A stretch of 52,021 bases of DNA, from assembly GCF_900111985.1 (NCBI RefSeq), contig NZ_FOKI01000026.1, positions 1 through 52,021 on the forward strand, given 5' to 3'. The position numbers were made by a program, and so were the translations under genes. How positions within the stretch are numbered: position 1 is the first letter of the stretch; the number at the start of each line of letters is the position of its first letter. The notes beneath the pieces are model-generated. The model saw only the letters and a program-made list of their open reading frames with translations. It was not told the DNA's origin and did no database searches. Source of the DNA: Clostridium frigidicarnis. GTDB lineage: Bacteria; Bacillota; Clostridia; Clostridiales; Clostridiaceae. This document shows, in pieces, positions 1 through 9,013 of this stretch.

Positions 1-251
1 ATTATATGATTACATTTTTTATTATTACATTTATAACGATTGTAATATTTATAAGAATGATGTAAGTATGTACCCTTACCACACATAGGACATTTAGGAT
101 AATTTAATTTAGGTAATCCGTCGCCATCGCCTAAGGCGAATTGACGCTTACATTGTGTACACTGATACTTTTGATTAGCCTGCTTATTCAAACCAAACTT
201 ATACAATTTATTAGAATGGCAGCGAGGACATTTTATATTAGCTTTGTTCAT
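1..251 (-). CDS. Transposase, N-terminal zinc-ribbon part (runs off the left edge)
   Basis: An open frame starts with ATG at 251 on the minus strand and stays open to the window edge, so only about 83 residues are visible. The protein has paired Cys motifs of zinc-ribbon type (CPRC, then CTQC; then CPMC), typical of the N-terminal DNA-binding part of DDE-type insertion sequence transposases. A purine-rich stretch just upstream (minus strand AAAAGGAGAG) serves as ribosome binding site. The catalytic DDE part lies outside the window, so I do not name the IS family. The gene points away from ssnA and its IS end must lie between it and ssnA. Confidence 0.75.
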   Translation of the reverse strand, partial: MNKANIKCPRCHSNKLYKFGLNKQANQKYQCTQCKRQFALGDGDGLPKLNYPKCPMCGKGTYLHHSYKYYNRYKCNNKKCNHI

Positions 252-372
252 TGTTCTTCTCTCCTTTTAAGGGGGTATTATTTTGTTTCGCAAACTTATT
301 GTATTTCCTTAGGTTGAGAAGATCAATGTTCATATAACTTAACAGATCGGAAGAGGTAAATAGGAGGTAGCT
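252..372. other. IS terminus / ssnA upstream junction
   Basis: This 121-bp gap must contain the end of the insertion sequence and any remaining native upstream sequence of ssnA. No clear inverted repeat can be defined because the other IS end is outside the window. The ssnA ribosome binding site AGGAGGT sits at 362-368, 4 nt before the ATG. I see no convincing -35/-10 pair and no -24/-12 sigma-54 promoter here. Confidence 0.4.
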
Positions 373-1701
373 ATGTTATTAGTAGGCAATGGAAGATTAA
401 TAACTCAAAATACAAAGTGTCCTTATATAGAAAATGGATGTATTGCTATAGAAAATGAAAAAATAGTTGACTATGGAACAACCGAAGAAATAAAGAAAAA
501 GTATAAAGGTTACGAATTTATTGATGCAGAGGGCAAACTTATAATGCCTGGAATAATAAATACTCACATGCATATATATAGTGCCTTTGCAAGAGGAATG
601 ATTTTAAATGGAAATCCATCAACTAGTTTTCTAGATATACTTAATAATCTTTGGTGGAGACTAGATAAAAAATTATCTTTAGAGGATGTTAAGTACAGTG
701 CTTATGCAACATATATGGATTGTATAAAGTATGGAGTTACCACTGTATTTGATCATCATGCAAGCCCATACGTAGCAAAGGAATCTTTATTTCAAATATC
801 AGAAGTAGCAAAAGATTTAGGAATAAGAACATGTTTATGCTATGAGGTTTCTGATAGAGATGGAGAAGAAATTTTAAAAGAGGGAATAAAAGAAAACATA
901 GATTTTATAAAGTATTGCAAAAACAATAACAACAATATGCAAGCTGGTATGTTTGGAATGCATGCAAGTTTTACACTTTCAGATAAAAGTCTTAACATGT
1001 GTGTAGAGGCAATGGAAGGAATGGATACAGGATATCATATACATACTGCTGAAGGCATAGATGATTTACATCAGTGTGTTAGACAACATGGAAAAAGAGT
1101 TGTAGAAAGACTACATGATTTTAATATATTAAAGGATAATACAATAGCTGTACATTGTATACATGTTAATTCTCATGAATTAGATTTATTAAAGGAAACC
1201 AATACAATGGTTATTCACAATCCAGAATCAAATATGGGGAATGCTGTAGGGTGTTCTCCAGCACTAGAAATGATTAAAAGAGGAATAACTGTTGGACTTG
1301 GAACAGATGGATATACATCAGATATGTTTGAGTCAATGAAGGCAGCAAATTTAATTCATAAACATCATTTGTGTGATCCGAGTGTGGCATTTTTAGAAGT
1401 ACCAAAGATGGTATTTGAAAATAATAGAAAGATATCAGAAAAATATTTTAGTGGAAATCTAGGAATAATTGATAAAGATGCTAATGCAGATATAATAATT
1501 GTTGATTATGATTCTTTAACACCAATAAACGAAAATAACATTAATTCACACATTCTTTTTGGGGTAATGGGAAGAAGTGTTGACACTACCATAATAAATG
1601 GTAAGGTACTTATGAAAAATAGGAAACTTGAAAATATTGATGAAAAACAAATTTTAAGTAAATGTAGAGAAGTATCAAAATGTTTATGGAACAGAATCTA
1701 A
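373..1701 (+). CDS. ssnA: Putative aminohydrolase SsnA
   Basis: This is an amidohydrolase-superfamily protein of 442 residues, the usual SsnA length. It has a metal-binding HMH at residues 65-67, further metal or active-site histidines in YHIHTAE and VHCIHV, and the late Asp in GLGTDG. SsnA proteins resemble guanine and chlorohydrolase-type deaminases and are found next to selenium-dependent molybdenum hydroxylases and purine catabolic genes; the exact substrate is not settled. The ATG at 373 has AGGAGGT 4 nt upstream. It is the first visible gene of a tight operon, with only 18 nt before the permease. A role as cytoplasmic purine or pterin-like deaminase is inferred from family and neighbours. 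Confidence 0.88.
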   Translation: MLLVGNGRLITQNTKCPYIENGCIAIENEKIVDYGTTEEIKKKYKGYEFIDAEGKLIMPGIINTHMHIYSAFARGMILNGNPSTSFLDILNNLWWRLDKKLSLEDVKYSAYATYMDCIKYGVTTVFDHHASPYVAKESLFQISEVAKDLGIRTCLCYEVSDRDGEEILKEGIKENIDFIKYCKNNNNNMQAGMFGMHASFTLSDKSLNMCVEAMEGMDTGYHIHTAEGIDDLHQCVRQHGKRVVERLHDFNILKDNTIAVHCIHVNSHELDLLKETNTMVIHNPESNMGNAVGCSPALEMIKRGITVGLGTDGYTSDMFESMKAANLIHKHHLCDPSVAFLEVPKMVFENNRKISEKYFSGNLGIIDKDANADIIIVDYDSLTPINENNINSHILFGVMGRSVDTTIINGKVLMKNRKLENIDEKQILSKCREVSKCLWNRI

Positions 1702-1719
1702 TGTAAGAAGGTGTATTAA

Positions 1720-3096
1720 ATGAAAGGGGCTAATGAAAACAAGGTTTCTTTAGTTGATGAGAAATTACCTATGGGAAGGAATTTATTATTTGCATTTCAA
1801 CACGTTTTAGCAATGTGTGCTGGGGCTGTGGCAGTTCCATTAATAGTTGGAAATGCTGCTGGATTATCACAAAACGAAATTGTGTTTTTAATAAATGCAG
1901 ATTTATTTGTAGCTGGTATTGCTACATTAATTCAATCTCTTGGGTTAGGAAAACATATAGGAGCTAAGATACCAATGGTTGAAGGGACAAGCTTTGCAAC
2001 AGTAAATGCAATGGTTGCTATAGCTAATACCTATAAAGGTGATCCATACACCGCAATAACAACGGTTTTTGGGGCAGTAATGGTTTCTGGAATTTTTGTA
2101 TTTGTAATGGCACCGTTTTTTAGTAAGTTATTAAGGTTTTTTCCAAAGGTAGTAACAGGCACAGTAATAACAATAATAGGATTATCATTATTACCCGTTG
2201 CAGTTAGATGGTCAGCAGGCAATGATACCCAATCTCAAAGTTTTGCAAGTCCTAAAAATATAATAATGGCACTTACAGTTCTTGTTATTATACTTGCATT
2301 AAATAAGTTTCTTAAGGGTATATGGGGAAGTTGTGCAATATTATTTGGACTAATAATAGGAACAGCTATAGCATCTTTTTTAGGAATGTCTGATTTTACA
2401 ACTGTAAAAGAAGCAGCTTTGATAAATATAAATCCTCCATTCCATTTTGGACTACCTAAGTTTGATTTAACAGCTATAATTTCTATGCTTTTAGTAATGT
2501 TAGTAATTATGACAGAAGCTACAGGAAATATAATTGGAATTCATGAGCTTGTAGGTAAAGAAATTGATGATAAAAATCTAGCAAGAGGATTAAGAACAGA
2601 TGGATTTGCAACATTTATAGCATCTATTTTTAATACATTTCCTCATACGGCATTTGCACAAAATGTTGGTCTTGTGAGCTTAACTGGAATAAAAAGCAGA
2701 TATGTTGTTGCAACATCTGGAGTTTTACTATTTTGTTTAGGATTATTTCCAAAACTTGCAGCTATGTTTGCATCTATACCTTATCCAGTACTTGGTGGAG
2801 CGGGATTTGTAATGTTTGGAATGGTTGCATCAGGTGGAATAAAAACATTAGGTGGGGTTAAATTTGATGGAAATAAAAATGGAATGATTGTTGCTGTAAG
2901 TATAGGTCTTTCAATGATTCCATTAGCAGTACCTAACTTCTATCAGGGTTTTCCTGAATGGGTTAACACATTGTTCCATAGTGGAATAACAACAGGAAGT
3001 TTAACAGCAATTTTATTAAATATATTTTTCAATGTAATTGGTAGCGAGAACAAAGAAATAGTTAAAGGGAAAGAAATATTTTTAGAGGCAAATTAG
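1720..3096 (+). CDS. NCS2-family purine (xanthine/uric acid type) permease
   Basis: This 458-residue polytopic membrane protein belongs to the nucleobase:cation symporter 2 family. Visible family marks are QH at residues 27-28 in the first helix, a TEATGN segment with Glu266, and the NCS2 signature QNVGLVSLTGI at 314-324. Many hydrophobic stretches fit 12-14 membrane segments. Within NCS2, placement beside ssnA and a xanthine dehydrogenase favours xanthine, urate or hypoxanthine over uracil. It lies 18 nt after ssnA and 26 nt before the PreA-like gene, so it is probably cotranscribed and feeds purine into the pathway. Substrate specificity cannot be read from the sequence. Confidence 0.9.
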   Translation: MKGANENKVSLVDEKLPMGRNLLFAFQHVLAMCAGAVAVPLIVGNAAGLSQNEIVFLINADLFVAGIATLIQSLGLGKHIGAKIPMVEGTSFATVNAMVAIANTYKGDPYTAITTVFGAVMVSGIFVFVMAPFFSKLLRFFPKVVTGTVITIIGLSLLPVAVRWSAGNDTQSQSFASPKNIIMALTVLVIILALNKFLKGIWGSCAILFGLIIGTAIASFLGMSDFTTVKEAALININPPFHFGLPKFDLTAIISMLLVMLVIMTEATGNIIGIHELVGKEIDDKNLARGLRTDGFATFIASIFNTFPHTAFAQNVGLVSLTGIKSRYVVATSGVLLFCLGLFPKLAAMFASIPYPVLGGAGFVMFGMVASGGIKTLGGVKFDGNKNGMIVAVSIGLSMIPLAVPNFYQGFPEWVNTLFHSGITTGSLTAILLNIFFNVIGSENKEIVKGKEIFLEAN

Positions 3097-3122
3097 AATA
3101 GGACATTAGGAGGAATATTATT

Positions 3123-4211
3123 ATGGCAAAGTTAAACGTAAACATATTAGAAATGGAATTCAATAATCCGATTTTTACAGCAGCAGGTCCAGGAGCTAAA
3201 GATGGGGAACTTTGTGTTGAAGCTGTAAAGGGAGGAGCTGGTGGACTTGTTACTAAAACAATATCAGTTGATCCAGCACCAGTACCAAGACCTTGTATGG
3301 CAAAAACAAATGCAGGATTTTTAAATACAGAGTTATGGTCAGAGCTTCCAAAGGAACAATGGATAGAAAAGGAATACAAAAGAGCTAAAGAGGCTGGAGT
3401 TCCTATGATAGTAAGCATGGGATATACGGCTGAACAAATAAGTAAGGTTGCACCACTGGTAAAGCCTTATGCAGATGCAGTTGAACTTTCAACTCATTAT
3501 GTAGGAACAGATGTTGCTCCAATAATAGAGGCAATGAAGGCAGCTAAAGTAGCACTTGATTGTCCAGTATTTATGAAAATGAGTCCACATACAGATATTC
3601 AAACAATAGCAAAAGCTTTAGAAGATGCTGGAGCAGATGGTCTTGTAATGATAAATTCTTTTGGACCATGTATGGCCATAGATATAGAAACAGGATATCC
3701 AATAATGGGAAGTAAAACAGGATATGGGTGGCTGTCAGGAGCCCCAATAAGACCACTTGCTATAAGAAACATATATGATGCGGCTCAAGTTGTTAGTATT
3801 CCAATAATAGGTGTTGGTGGAGTAACTTGTGGAAGAGATGCAGCGGAAATGATAATGGCAGGAGCATCAGCAGTTCAAGTCTGTACAGAGGCTATATTAA
3901 AGGGACCGGGAGTATATGGAATAATAGCTAAAGAATTAAATGAATTCTTAGATAGTCATGGATATAAAGATGTAAATGAAATAAAAGGATTAGCTTATAA
4001 AAAGGCTAATGAAAGGCAATTTAGAACTCATGCAATATCACCAACAGTAAATAAAGAGAATTGCATAAAGTGTGGACAATGTAAAGCTAGTTGTGTTTAT
4101 GAAGCTATAACAATTAATGATGAACTAGAAATAAATAATGATAAGTGTTTTGGATGTGGATTATGTGTAACTAAATGTCCAAAGAATGCTTTGAAAATAC
4201 AGTATAAATAG
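3123..4211 (+). CDS. preA: PreA-like dihydropyrimidine dehydrogenase / dihydroorotate-dehydrogenase-fold Fe-S protein
   Basis: The protein (362 aa) has a dihydroorotate dehydrogenase-type FMN barrel, with GVGGVTCGRDAAEMIMAGAS near residues 235-254, fused to a C-terminal two-[4Fe-4S] ferredoxin domain. Cysteines C314, C317, C320, C324 and C342, C345, C348, C352 are all present. This layout is that of PreA, the catalytic subunit of NAD-dependent dihydropyrimidine dehydrogenase. The NAD/FAD partner PreT is not in the window, so electrons may come from another ferredoxin or flavoprotein. A strong AGGAGG site precedes the ATG. In this operon it could reduce a pyrimidine or act on a purine-derived ring; that is inference. 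Confidence 0.85.
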   Translation: MAKLNVNILEMEFNNPIFTAAGPGAKDGELCVEAVKGGAGGLVTKTISVDPAPVPRPCMAKTNAGFLNTELWSELPKEQWIEKEYKRAKEAGVPMIVSMGYTAEQISKVAPLVKPYADAVELSTHYVGTDVAPIIEAMKAAKVALDCPVFMKMSPHTDIQTIAKALEDAGADGLVMINSFGPCMAIDIETGYPIMGSKTGYGWLSGAPIRPLAIRNIYDAAQVVSIPIIGVGGVTCGRDAAEMIMAGASAVQVCTEAILKGPGVYGIIAKELNEFLDSHGYKDVNEIKGLAYKKANERQFRTHAISPTVNKENCIKCGQCKASCVYEAITINDELEINNDKCFGCGLCVTKCPKNALKIQYK

Positions 4212-4232
4212 CTGAACTTAAGGAGAATCAAT

Positions 4233-5630
4233 ATGGGTAAGGTTTTAAAAGGTGGAACAATAGTAACATCTAAAGAGACTTATATTGCAGATATAAGAAT
4301 AGAAAATGAAAAAATAGTAGATATAGGTACCAATATTGAGATTACAGGAGATGAGATAATATCCGTAAAAGGATGTTATCTTGTACCTGGAGGAATTGAT
4401 GCACATACACATTTTGACTTAGATGTAGGTATAACAGTTACAGCTGATAATTTTCAAAGTGGAACTAAGGCTGCTATAGTAGGTGGTACAACTACAATAA
4501 TAGATTTTGTCAATCATGTAAGAGGAAATACCTTAAAACAATCCCTTGAAGAATATAAAAACAAAACTTACAATAAGTGTTTTTGTGATTATGGGTTTCA
4601 TATGAGTATTAGTCAATGGAATGAAAACATAGAAAAAGAAATGGAATACATGGTTAAAGAAGAAGGAATATCATCCTTTAAAATGTATATGGCATATGAA
4701 AATCTTAAGGTTAGTGATGGAAGTTTATACAATGCCATAAAAAAATCAAAAGAGCTTAATGTCTTAATTGGTGTTCATTGTGAAAATGGAGATTTAATTG
4801 ATGAAAGAATAAAAGAGTTTAAAAGTCAGGGAAAATTAAGTCCATTTTATCATGGTGAAGTTAGACCACCTATGGTAGAAAAAGAAGCTATAGGACGACT
4901 TTTATCAATCGGTCAATTAATAGATTATCCAGTGTGGGTAGTCCATTTAAGCTCAAAATTAGGTCTTGATGAAATAGAATTTCAAAGAAAACAAGGAGCA
5001 AAGGTTATTGTGGAAACTTGTCCTCAGTATTTAGTTTTAGATAAATCTTTATATGGAAAGAAAGAAGACAAAAATTTTCAGGGAGCTAAATATGTAATTT
5101 CTCCACCCCTTAGAAAAAAAGAAAATAATTTAGTTCTTTGGAATGGATTATCACAAGGAAATATTGATATAGTTTCTACAGATCATTGTTCATTTAATTA
5201 TAAAGGACAGAAGGATTTAGGAATAAATGATTTTTCTAAAATACCTAATGGTGGACCTGGAGTAGAACATAGAATGTTACTTCTTTATAATTTAGGAGTT
5301 TTAGAAAACAAAATAACATTAAATAAATTTGTAGAAATTACATCTACAAATCCTGCAAAAATATTTGGTATGTACCCTAAAAAGGGAGAATTGCAGGTAG
5401 GTAGTGATGCAGATATAGTAGTTTTAAATGAAAATAAACCTTTTAAAATATCTTATAAAAACCAGGTGCAGAATGTAGACTATACTCCTTACGAAGGAAT
5501 CCAATGTAAAGGAAGTATAGAGTATGTATTTTTAAGAGGAGACAAAGTGGTCATTAATGGGAAAGTACTTGATAACAAACATAGAGGAAACTACATTAAG
5601 AGAAATAAAAGTAGTTATGGGGTGAAATAG
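4233..5630 (+). CDS. hydA: Dihydropyrimidinase / D-hydantoinase-family hydrolase
   Basis: A cyclic-amidohydrolase of 465 residues. The HTH metal ligands are H58 and H60, the carboxylated lysine is K150 in SSFKMYMAYE, and later ligands are in HCENGD, VVHLSS and STDHCSF. The segment NGGPGVEHRM matches substrate-loop sequences of dihydropyrimidinases. The enzyme opens dihydropyrimidine, hydantoin or allantoin-like rings. It follows PreA by 21 nt, matching the reduce-then-hydrolyse order of the reductive pathway, and ends 2 nt before the xanthine dehydrogenase start. In purine clusters the homologous HyuA/HydA protein is thought to act on a ring-opened purine product. The true substrate here is uncertain. 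Confidence 0.9.
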   Translation: MGKVLKGGTIVTSKETYIADIRIENEKIVDIGTNIEITGDEIISVKGCYLVPGGIDAHTHFDLDVGITVTADNFQSGTKAAIVGGTTTIIDFVNHVRGNTLKQSLEEYKNKTYNKCFCDYGFHMSISQWNENIEKEMEYMVKEEGISSFKMYMAYENLKVSDGSLYNAIKKSKELNVLIGVHCENGDLIDERIKEFKSQGKLSPFYHGEVRPPMVEKEAIGRLLSIGQLIDYPVWVVHLSSKLGLDEIEFQRKQGAKVIVETCPQYLVLDKSLYGKKEDKNFQGAKYVISPPLRKKENNLVLWNGLSQGNIDIVSTDHCSFNYKGQKDLGINDFSKIPNGGPGVEHRMLLLYNLGVLENKITLNKFVEITSTNPAKIFGMYPKKGELQVGSDADIVVLNENKPFKISYKNQVQNVDYTPYEGIQCKGSIEYVFLRGDKVVINGKVLDNKHRGNYIKRNKSSYGVK

Positions 5631-5632
5631 TT

Positions 5633-8191
5633 ATGTTTGAGTTTTTGTTAAATGGAAATAGGGTTAAAGTAGAGGAAAATAAAAAACTTATAGACTATTT
5701 AAGAGAAGATGTGGATTTAACATCAGTAAAAAATGGTTGTGGGGAAGGTGCATGTGGGGCATGTATGATACTTCTTAATGGAAACGCTATGAGAGCGTGC
5801 ATTTTAAATATGGAAAAAGTAAATGGCAAAGAAGTAACCACAATAGAGGGGCTAAGTGAAAGAGAAAAAGATGTATTTGCATGGGCTTTTACAGAATCGG
5901 GAGCTGTACAATGTGGATTTTGTATTCCAGGCATGGTTATAAGTGGAAAGGCGCTATTTAACAAAACTTTAAATCCAACACCTTTAGAAGTTAAAAATGC
6001 TTTAAAGGGTAACATATGTAGATGCACTGGGTATATAAAAATAGAAAAAGCTATTATGATGGCAGCAGAAATTTTAAGAGAAGATAAAGAAGTTAAAAAG
6101 GTTCAATGCAAAGGGCTAGTTGGAGAAAAGCTTGGAAGAGTAGATGCAAAAGCTAAAACTTTAGGAGAAGCTAAATATGCAGGAGATCTTAAGACACAAG
6201 GAATGCTTTATGGATTTGCACTTAGAAGTAAATATCCAAGAGCTTTAGTTAAGGATATAGATATAGAAGAAGCCTTAGATTTAACGGGAGTAGAAAAAAT
6301 AGTTTTGGCTGGTGATGTGCCAGGAGATAGGTTTCTGGGGCATTTAAAACAAGATTGGCCAGCTCTTATAGCCATAGGAGAAGAAACTAGATATGTTGGG
6401 GATGTTATAGCTTTAGTTGCAGCTGAAAGCGAAGAAGTTGGAAGAAAAGCTATTAATACTATAAAGGTTCAATATGAAGAATTAATACCTTTAACATGCC
6501 CAGAAGTGGCAATGAAAGAAGATGCCCCTAAGATTCATCCGAGTGGAAATATTTTAGCTCATGAAGTTCTTAAAAGAGGCAATGCAGAAGAAAAGATTCA
6601 AAATTCACGATATGTTGTTACTAATAAGTTTTCAGTGCCTTTTACAGAGCATGCATTTTTAGAACCAGAATCCGCATTAGGCATACCTAAAAAAGATTAT
6701 TTAGAACTTCATACAGGAACTCAAAGTATATATGATGACCATAGAGAAATTAGTAAATTACTTGGAGTAGAAAGTGATAAATTAAGGGTTGTTAGTGAAT
6801 ATGTAGGTGGAGGATTTGGTGGAAAGGAAGACATGAGCTGTCAGCATCATACAGCACTTTTAGCTTACTTAACTAATAAGCCTGTTAAAATGACTCTCAC
6901 AAGAAAAGAAAGTATAATGACTCACCCAAAGAGACATGCTATGGAAATGGAACTTACAACTGCATGTGATGAAAATGGAAAATTAACAGCTATGAAGGCT
7001 AAAATAATTTCAGATACAGGAGCATATGCATCATTAGGTGGACCAGTACTACAAAGGGCATGTACTCATGCTGCGGGACCTTACAATTATCAAGATATAG
7101 ACATAGAAGGAGTAGCTGTATATACAAATAATCCACCAGGGGGGGCATTTAGAGGATTTGGGGTAACTCAATCAGTTTTTGCAAATGAAAGCAATTTAAA
7201 TCTGCTTTCTGAAATGGTTGGAATTTCACCATGGGAAATAAGATGGAGAAATGCTGTAAAACCTGGAGAAGTATTACCAAATGGACAGATTGCAGATGAA
7301 GGAACCGCATTAAGAGAGACTCTTTTAGCTGTAAAAAAACAATATGAGGAAGCTAAGATTGCTGGAATTGCATGTGCGTTTAAAAATGCAGGAGTTGGAG
7401 TAGGTATCCCTGATATAGGAAGATGCACATTAAAAGTTATAGATTCCAAGGTTCATACTAGAACATCAGCTGCATGTATAGGACAAGGGCTAGGAACAGT
7501 AATGACTCAAATTGTATGTGAAACATGTGGAGTAGGCCCAGAAAATGTTATACATGAAAGGCCAGATACTAAATTAACCCCTAATTCAGGTACTACAACG
7601 GCCTCTAGGCAAACTGTGTTTACAGGAGAAGCAACAAGAAATGCTGCTTTAAAACTTAGTGAAGCTTTAGAAGATTTAACTCTTGAACAATTAGAGGGAA
7701 AAGAGTTTTATGGAGAATATTTAGGGGTAACAGATAAGATGGGCAGTGAAAAACCTAATCCTGTAAGTCATGTAGCTTATGGATATGCAACTCAAGTTGT
7801 TATATTAAATGAAGAAGGAAAGGTTGAAAAAGTAGTAGCTGCTCATGATGTTGGAAGAGCAATAAATCCAACAAATGTAGAAGGGCAAATAGAAGGCGGT
7901 GTGGTTATGGGGCTTGGATACGGTCTAACAGAAGACTATCCACTAAATAATGGAGTACCAACTGCTAAATTTGGAACATTAGGATTATTTAGGTCATCTA
8001 CTGTTCCAGAAATTCATCCAATAATAATAGAAAAAAATTCTAATGAGTTATCCTATGGAGCTAAAGGAGTTGGTGAAATAACATGTATACCAACGGCACC
8101 AGCTATTCAAGGCGCTTACTATAAGCTAGATGGAAAGTTTAGAACTAAACTACCTTTAGATGATACATTCTATAGAAAACCTAAAAAATAA
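5633..8191 (+). CDS. Selenium-dependent-type xanthine dehydrogenase, Fe-S plus molybdopterin subunit fusion
   Basis: An 852-residue molybdenum hydroxylase. The N-terminal 150 residues carry two [2Fe-2S] centres (C36, C41, C44, C56 and C94, C97, C129, C131). The rest is the molybdopterin-binding region with GGGFGGKED, AFRGFGV, and GAKGVGE near the C-terminus, which holds the catalytic Glu. There is no FAD domain between them, unlike classical xanthine dehydrogenase, and no separate FAD subunit gene is visible. This two-domain layout beside ssnA matches the selenium-dependent xanthine dehydrogenase family, which uses a labile selenium cofactor rather than selenocysteine; no in-frame TGA is needed. 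It should oxidise hypoxanthine or xanthine, or run in reverse on urate. Confidence 0.88.
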   Translation: MFEFLLNGNRVKVEENKKLIDYLREDVDLTSVKNGCGEGACGACMILLNGNAMRACILNMEKVNGKEVTTIEGLSEREKDVFAWAFTESGAVQCGFCIPGMVISGKALFNKTLNPTPLEVKNALKGNICRCTGYIKIEKAIMMAAEILREDKEVKKVQCKGLVGEKLGRVDAKAKTLGEAKYAGDLKTQGMLYGFALRSKYPRALVKDIDIEEALDLTGVEKIVLAGDVPGDRFLGHLKQDWPALIAIGEETRYVGDVIALVAAESEEVGRKAINTIKVQYEELIPLTCPEVAMKEDAPKIHPSGNILAHEVLKRGNAEEKIQNSRYVVTNKFSVPFTEHAFLEPESALGIPKKDYLELHTGTQSIYDDHREISKLLGVESDKLRVVSEYVGGGFGGKEDMSCQHHTALLAYLTNKPVKMTLTRKESIMTHPKRHAMEMELTTACDENGKLTAMKAKIISDTGAYASLGGPVLQRACTHAAGPYNYQDIDIEGVAVYTNNPPGGAFRGFGVTQSVFANESNLNLLSEMVGISPWEIRWRNAVKPGEVLPNGQIADEGTALRETLLAVKKQYEEAKIAGIACAFKNAGVGVGIPDIGRCTLKVIDSKVHTRTSAACIGQGLGTVMTQIVCETCGVGPENVIHERPDTKLTPNSGTTTASRQTVFTGEATRNAALKLSEALEDLTLEQLEGKEFYGEYLGVTDKMGSEKPNPVSHVAYGYATQVVILNEEGKVEKVVAAHDVGRAINPTNVEGQIEGGVVMGLGYGLTEDYPLNNGVPTAKFGTLGLFRSSTVPEIHPIIIEKNSNELSYGAKGVGEITCIPTAPAIQGAYYKLDGKFRTKLPLDDTFYRKPKK

Positions 8192-8214
8192 TATATATTA
8201 AGGAGAGAATAATA

Positions 8215-8595
8215 ATGATGAAAGAAGCAATAAAAACTAATAATGCACCAGCTGCAATAGGACCATATTCACAAGGAGTAAAAATAGGTAATTATATATA
8301 TACTTCAGGACAATTGCCAGTAAATCCAGAAACAAAGGAGTTACAAACAGAAATTAAAGCTGCTACAAAACAAAGTTTAGAGAATCTTAAATCTATATTA
8401 GAAGAAGCAGGATCATCTATGGATAAAGTAGTAAAAACAACAGTTTTTGTAAAGGACTTAGAAGATTTTGTAGCATTAAATGAAGTTTATGCAACATACT
8501 TCTCTGTGAATCCACCTTCTAGAAGTTGTTTCCAAGTTGCAAAACTTCCTATGGATGCTTTAATAGAAATAGAGGCAGTAGCAATCGTAGATTAA
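8215..8595 (+). CDS. RidA family enamine/imine deaminase (copy 1)
   Basis: A 126-residue RidA/YjgF/UK114 protein. The family signature around the active-site Arg is clear in PPSRSCFQVAKLP, with the downstream IEIEA. RidA proteins hydrolyse reactive enamine/imine intermediates, for example 2-aminoacrylate from pyridoxal-phosphate enzymes; some paralogues act in pyrimidine or purine breakdown. It is the last gene of the purine operon, 23 nt after the dehydrogenase and followed by a strong terminator, so a pathway-specific detoxifying role is plausible. Two ATG codons lie in tandem (8215 and 8218) after AGGAGAG. A second paralogue lies at 28836. Confidence 0.9.
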   Translation: MMKEAIKTNNAPAAIGPYSQGVKIGNYIYTSGQLPVNPETKELQTEIKAATKQSLENLKSILEEAGSSMDKVVKTTVFVKDLEDFVALNEVYATYFSVNPPSRSCFQVAKLPMDALIEIEAVAIVD

Positions 8596-8661
8596 GATGA
8601 AAATTTATGTATATTTTAATTTAACATACAATTTCTTTTAAATATTTTATGTGTTTATATG

Positions 8662-8698
8662 TTATCACTTTGATATTTTATCAAAGTGATAATTTTTT
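8662..8698 (+). terminator. Rho-independent terminator of the purine operon
   Basis: A perfect 14-bp stem (8662-8675 with 8679-8692; TTATCACTTTGATA) with a 3-nt loop is followed directly by six T residues. It lies 66 nt after the RidA stop codon and separates the operon from the regulator gene. Confidence 0.92.
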
Positions 8699-8736
8699 AT
8701 GCCTTATTATAATTAGATTCTGTATGGAAATAAATG

Positions 8737-8745
8737 TGATATAAT
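8737..8745 (+). promoter_or_regulatory. Extended -10 promoter for the sigma-54 activator gene
   Basis: TGATATAAT (TGN plus TATAAT) is an ideal extended -10 element just after the operon terminator. The -35 region is poor. A start near 8752 would give a leader of about 260 nt before the TTG start at 9014, much longer than needed for translation. Confidence 0.55.
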
Positions 8746-8859
8746 TTTAACATACAAGGATTTATGAAAAATATATATAAGATATATTTTAAACATTATA
8801 TATCAAGTGGATTTTAGATAAAGGCAGAGTTTTTAAATAATAGGTTATTAAAATTTGGT

Positions 8860-9000
8860 TTGAAAGTGACGGCTTAACTAGTGAGAGGTTGTAACTTACA
8901 AGTTTAAATAAAAGTCCTCTAGGGGAGTGGTGTTCTTTCTATCATCTGAAGGTTAGATAAGTTAATATAGAGGCATAGTCATCAGATAAAATTAAAAAAA
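8860..9000 (+). promoter_or_regulatory. Structured 5' leader, candidate cis-regulatory RNA (element copy A at 8930-8987)
   Basis: Inside the long leader there are pairing possibilities: GAGAGG near 8883 with CCTCT near 8916, a TTGTAA/TTACAA hairpin, and ATCTGA (8944-8949) with TCAGAT (8982-8987). The last part, 8930-8987, closely resembles two other intergenic sites in this window: 34036-34145 on the minus strand and, more weakly, 37852-37896. I compared it from memory with common riboswitch consensus sequences (TPP, FMN, SAM, cobalamin, lysine, purine, glycine, c-di-GMP, c-di-AMP, Moco) and it fits none. It may be a new riboswitch-like leader or only a dispersed repeat. Confidence 0.4.
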
Positions 9001-9013
9001 GGGATGATATAAT

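Noticed and set aside
5695-6027. 110-residue open frame antisense to the xanthine dehydrogenase
   Set aside because: Lies fully inside a well-supported gene on the other strand; composition follows from the sense codons. The same holds for the other antisense frames, for example 14027-14461 and 26049-26471.
5633-8191. Selenocysteine codon in the xanthine dehydrogenase
   Set aside because: The frame has no internal TGA. The selenium in this family is a labile cofactor, not selenocysteine.
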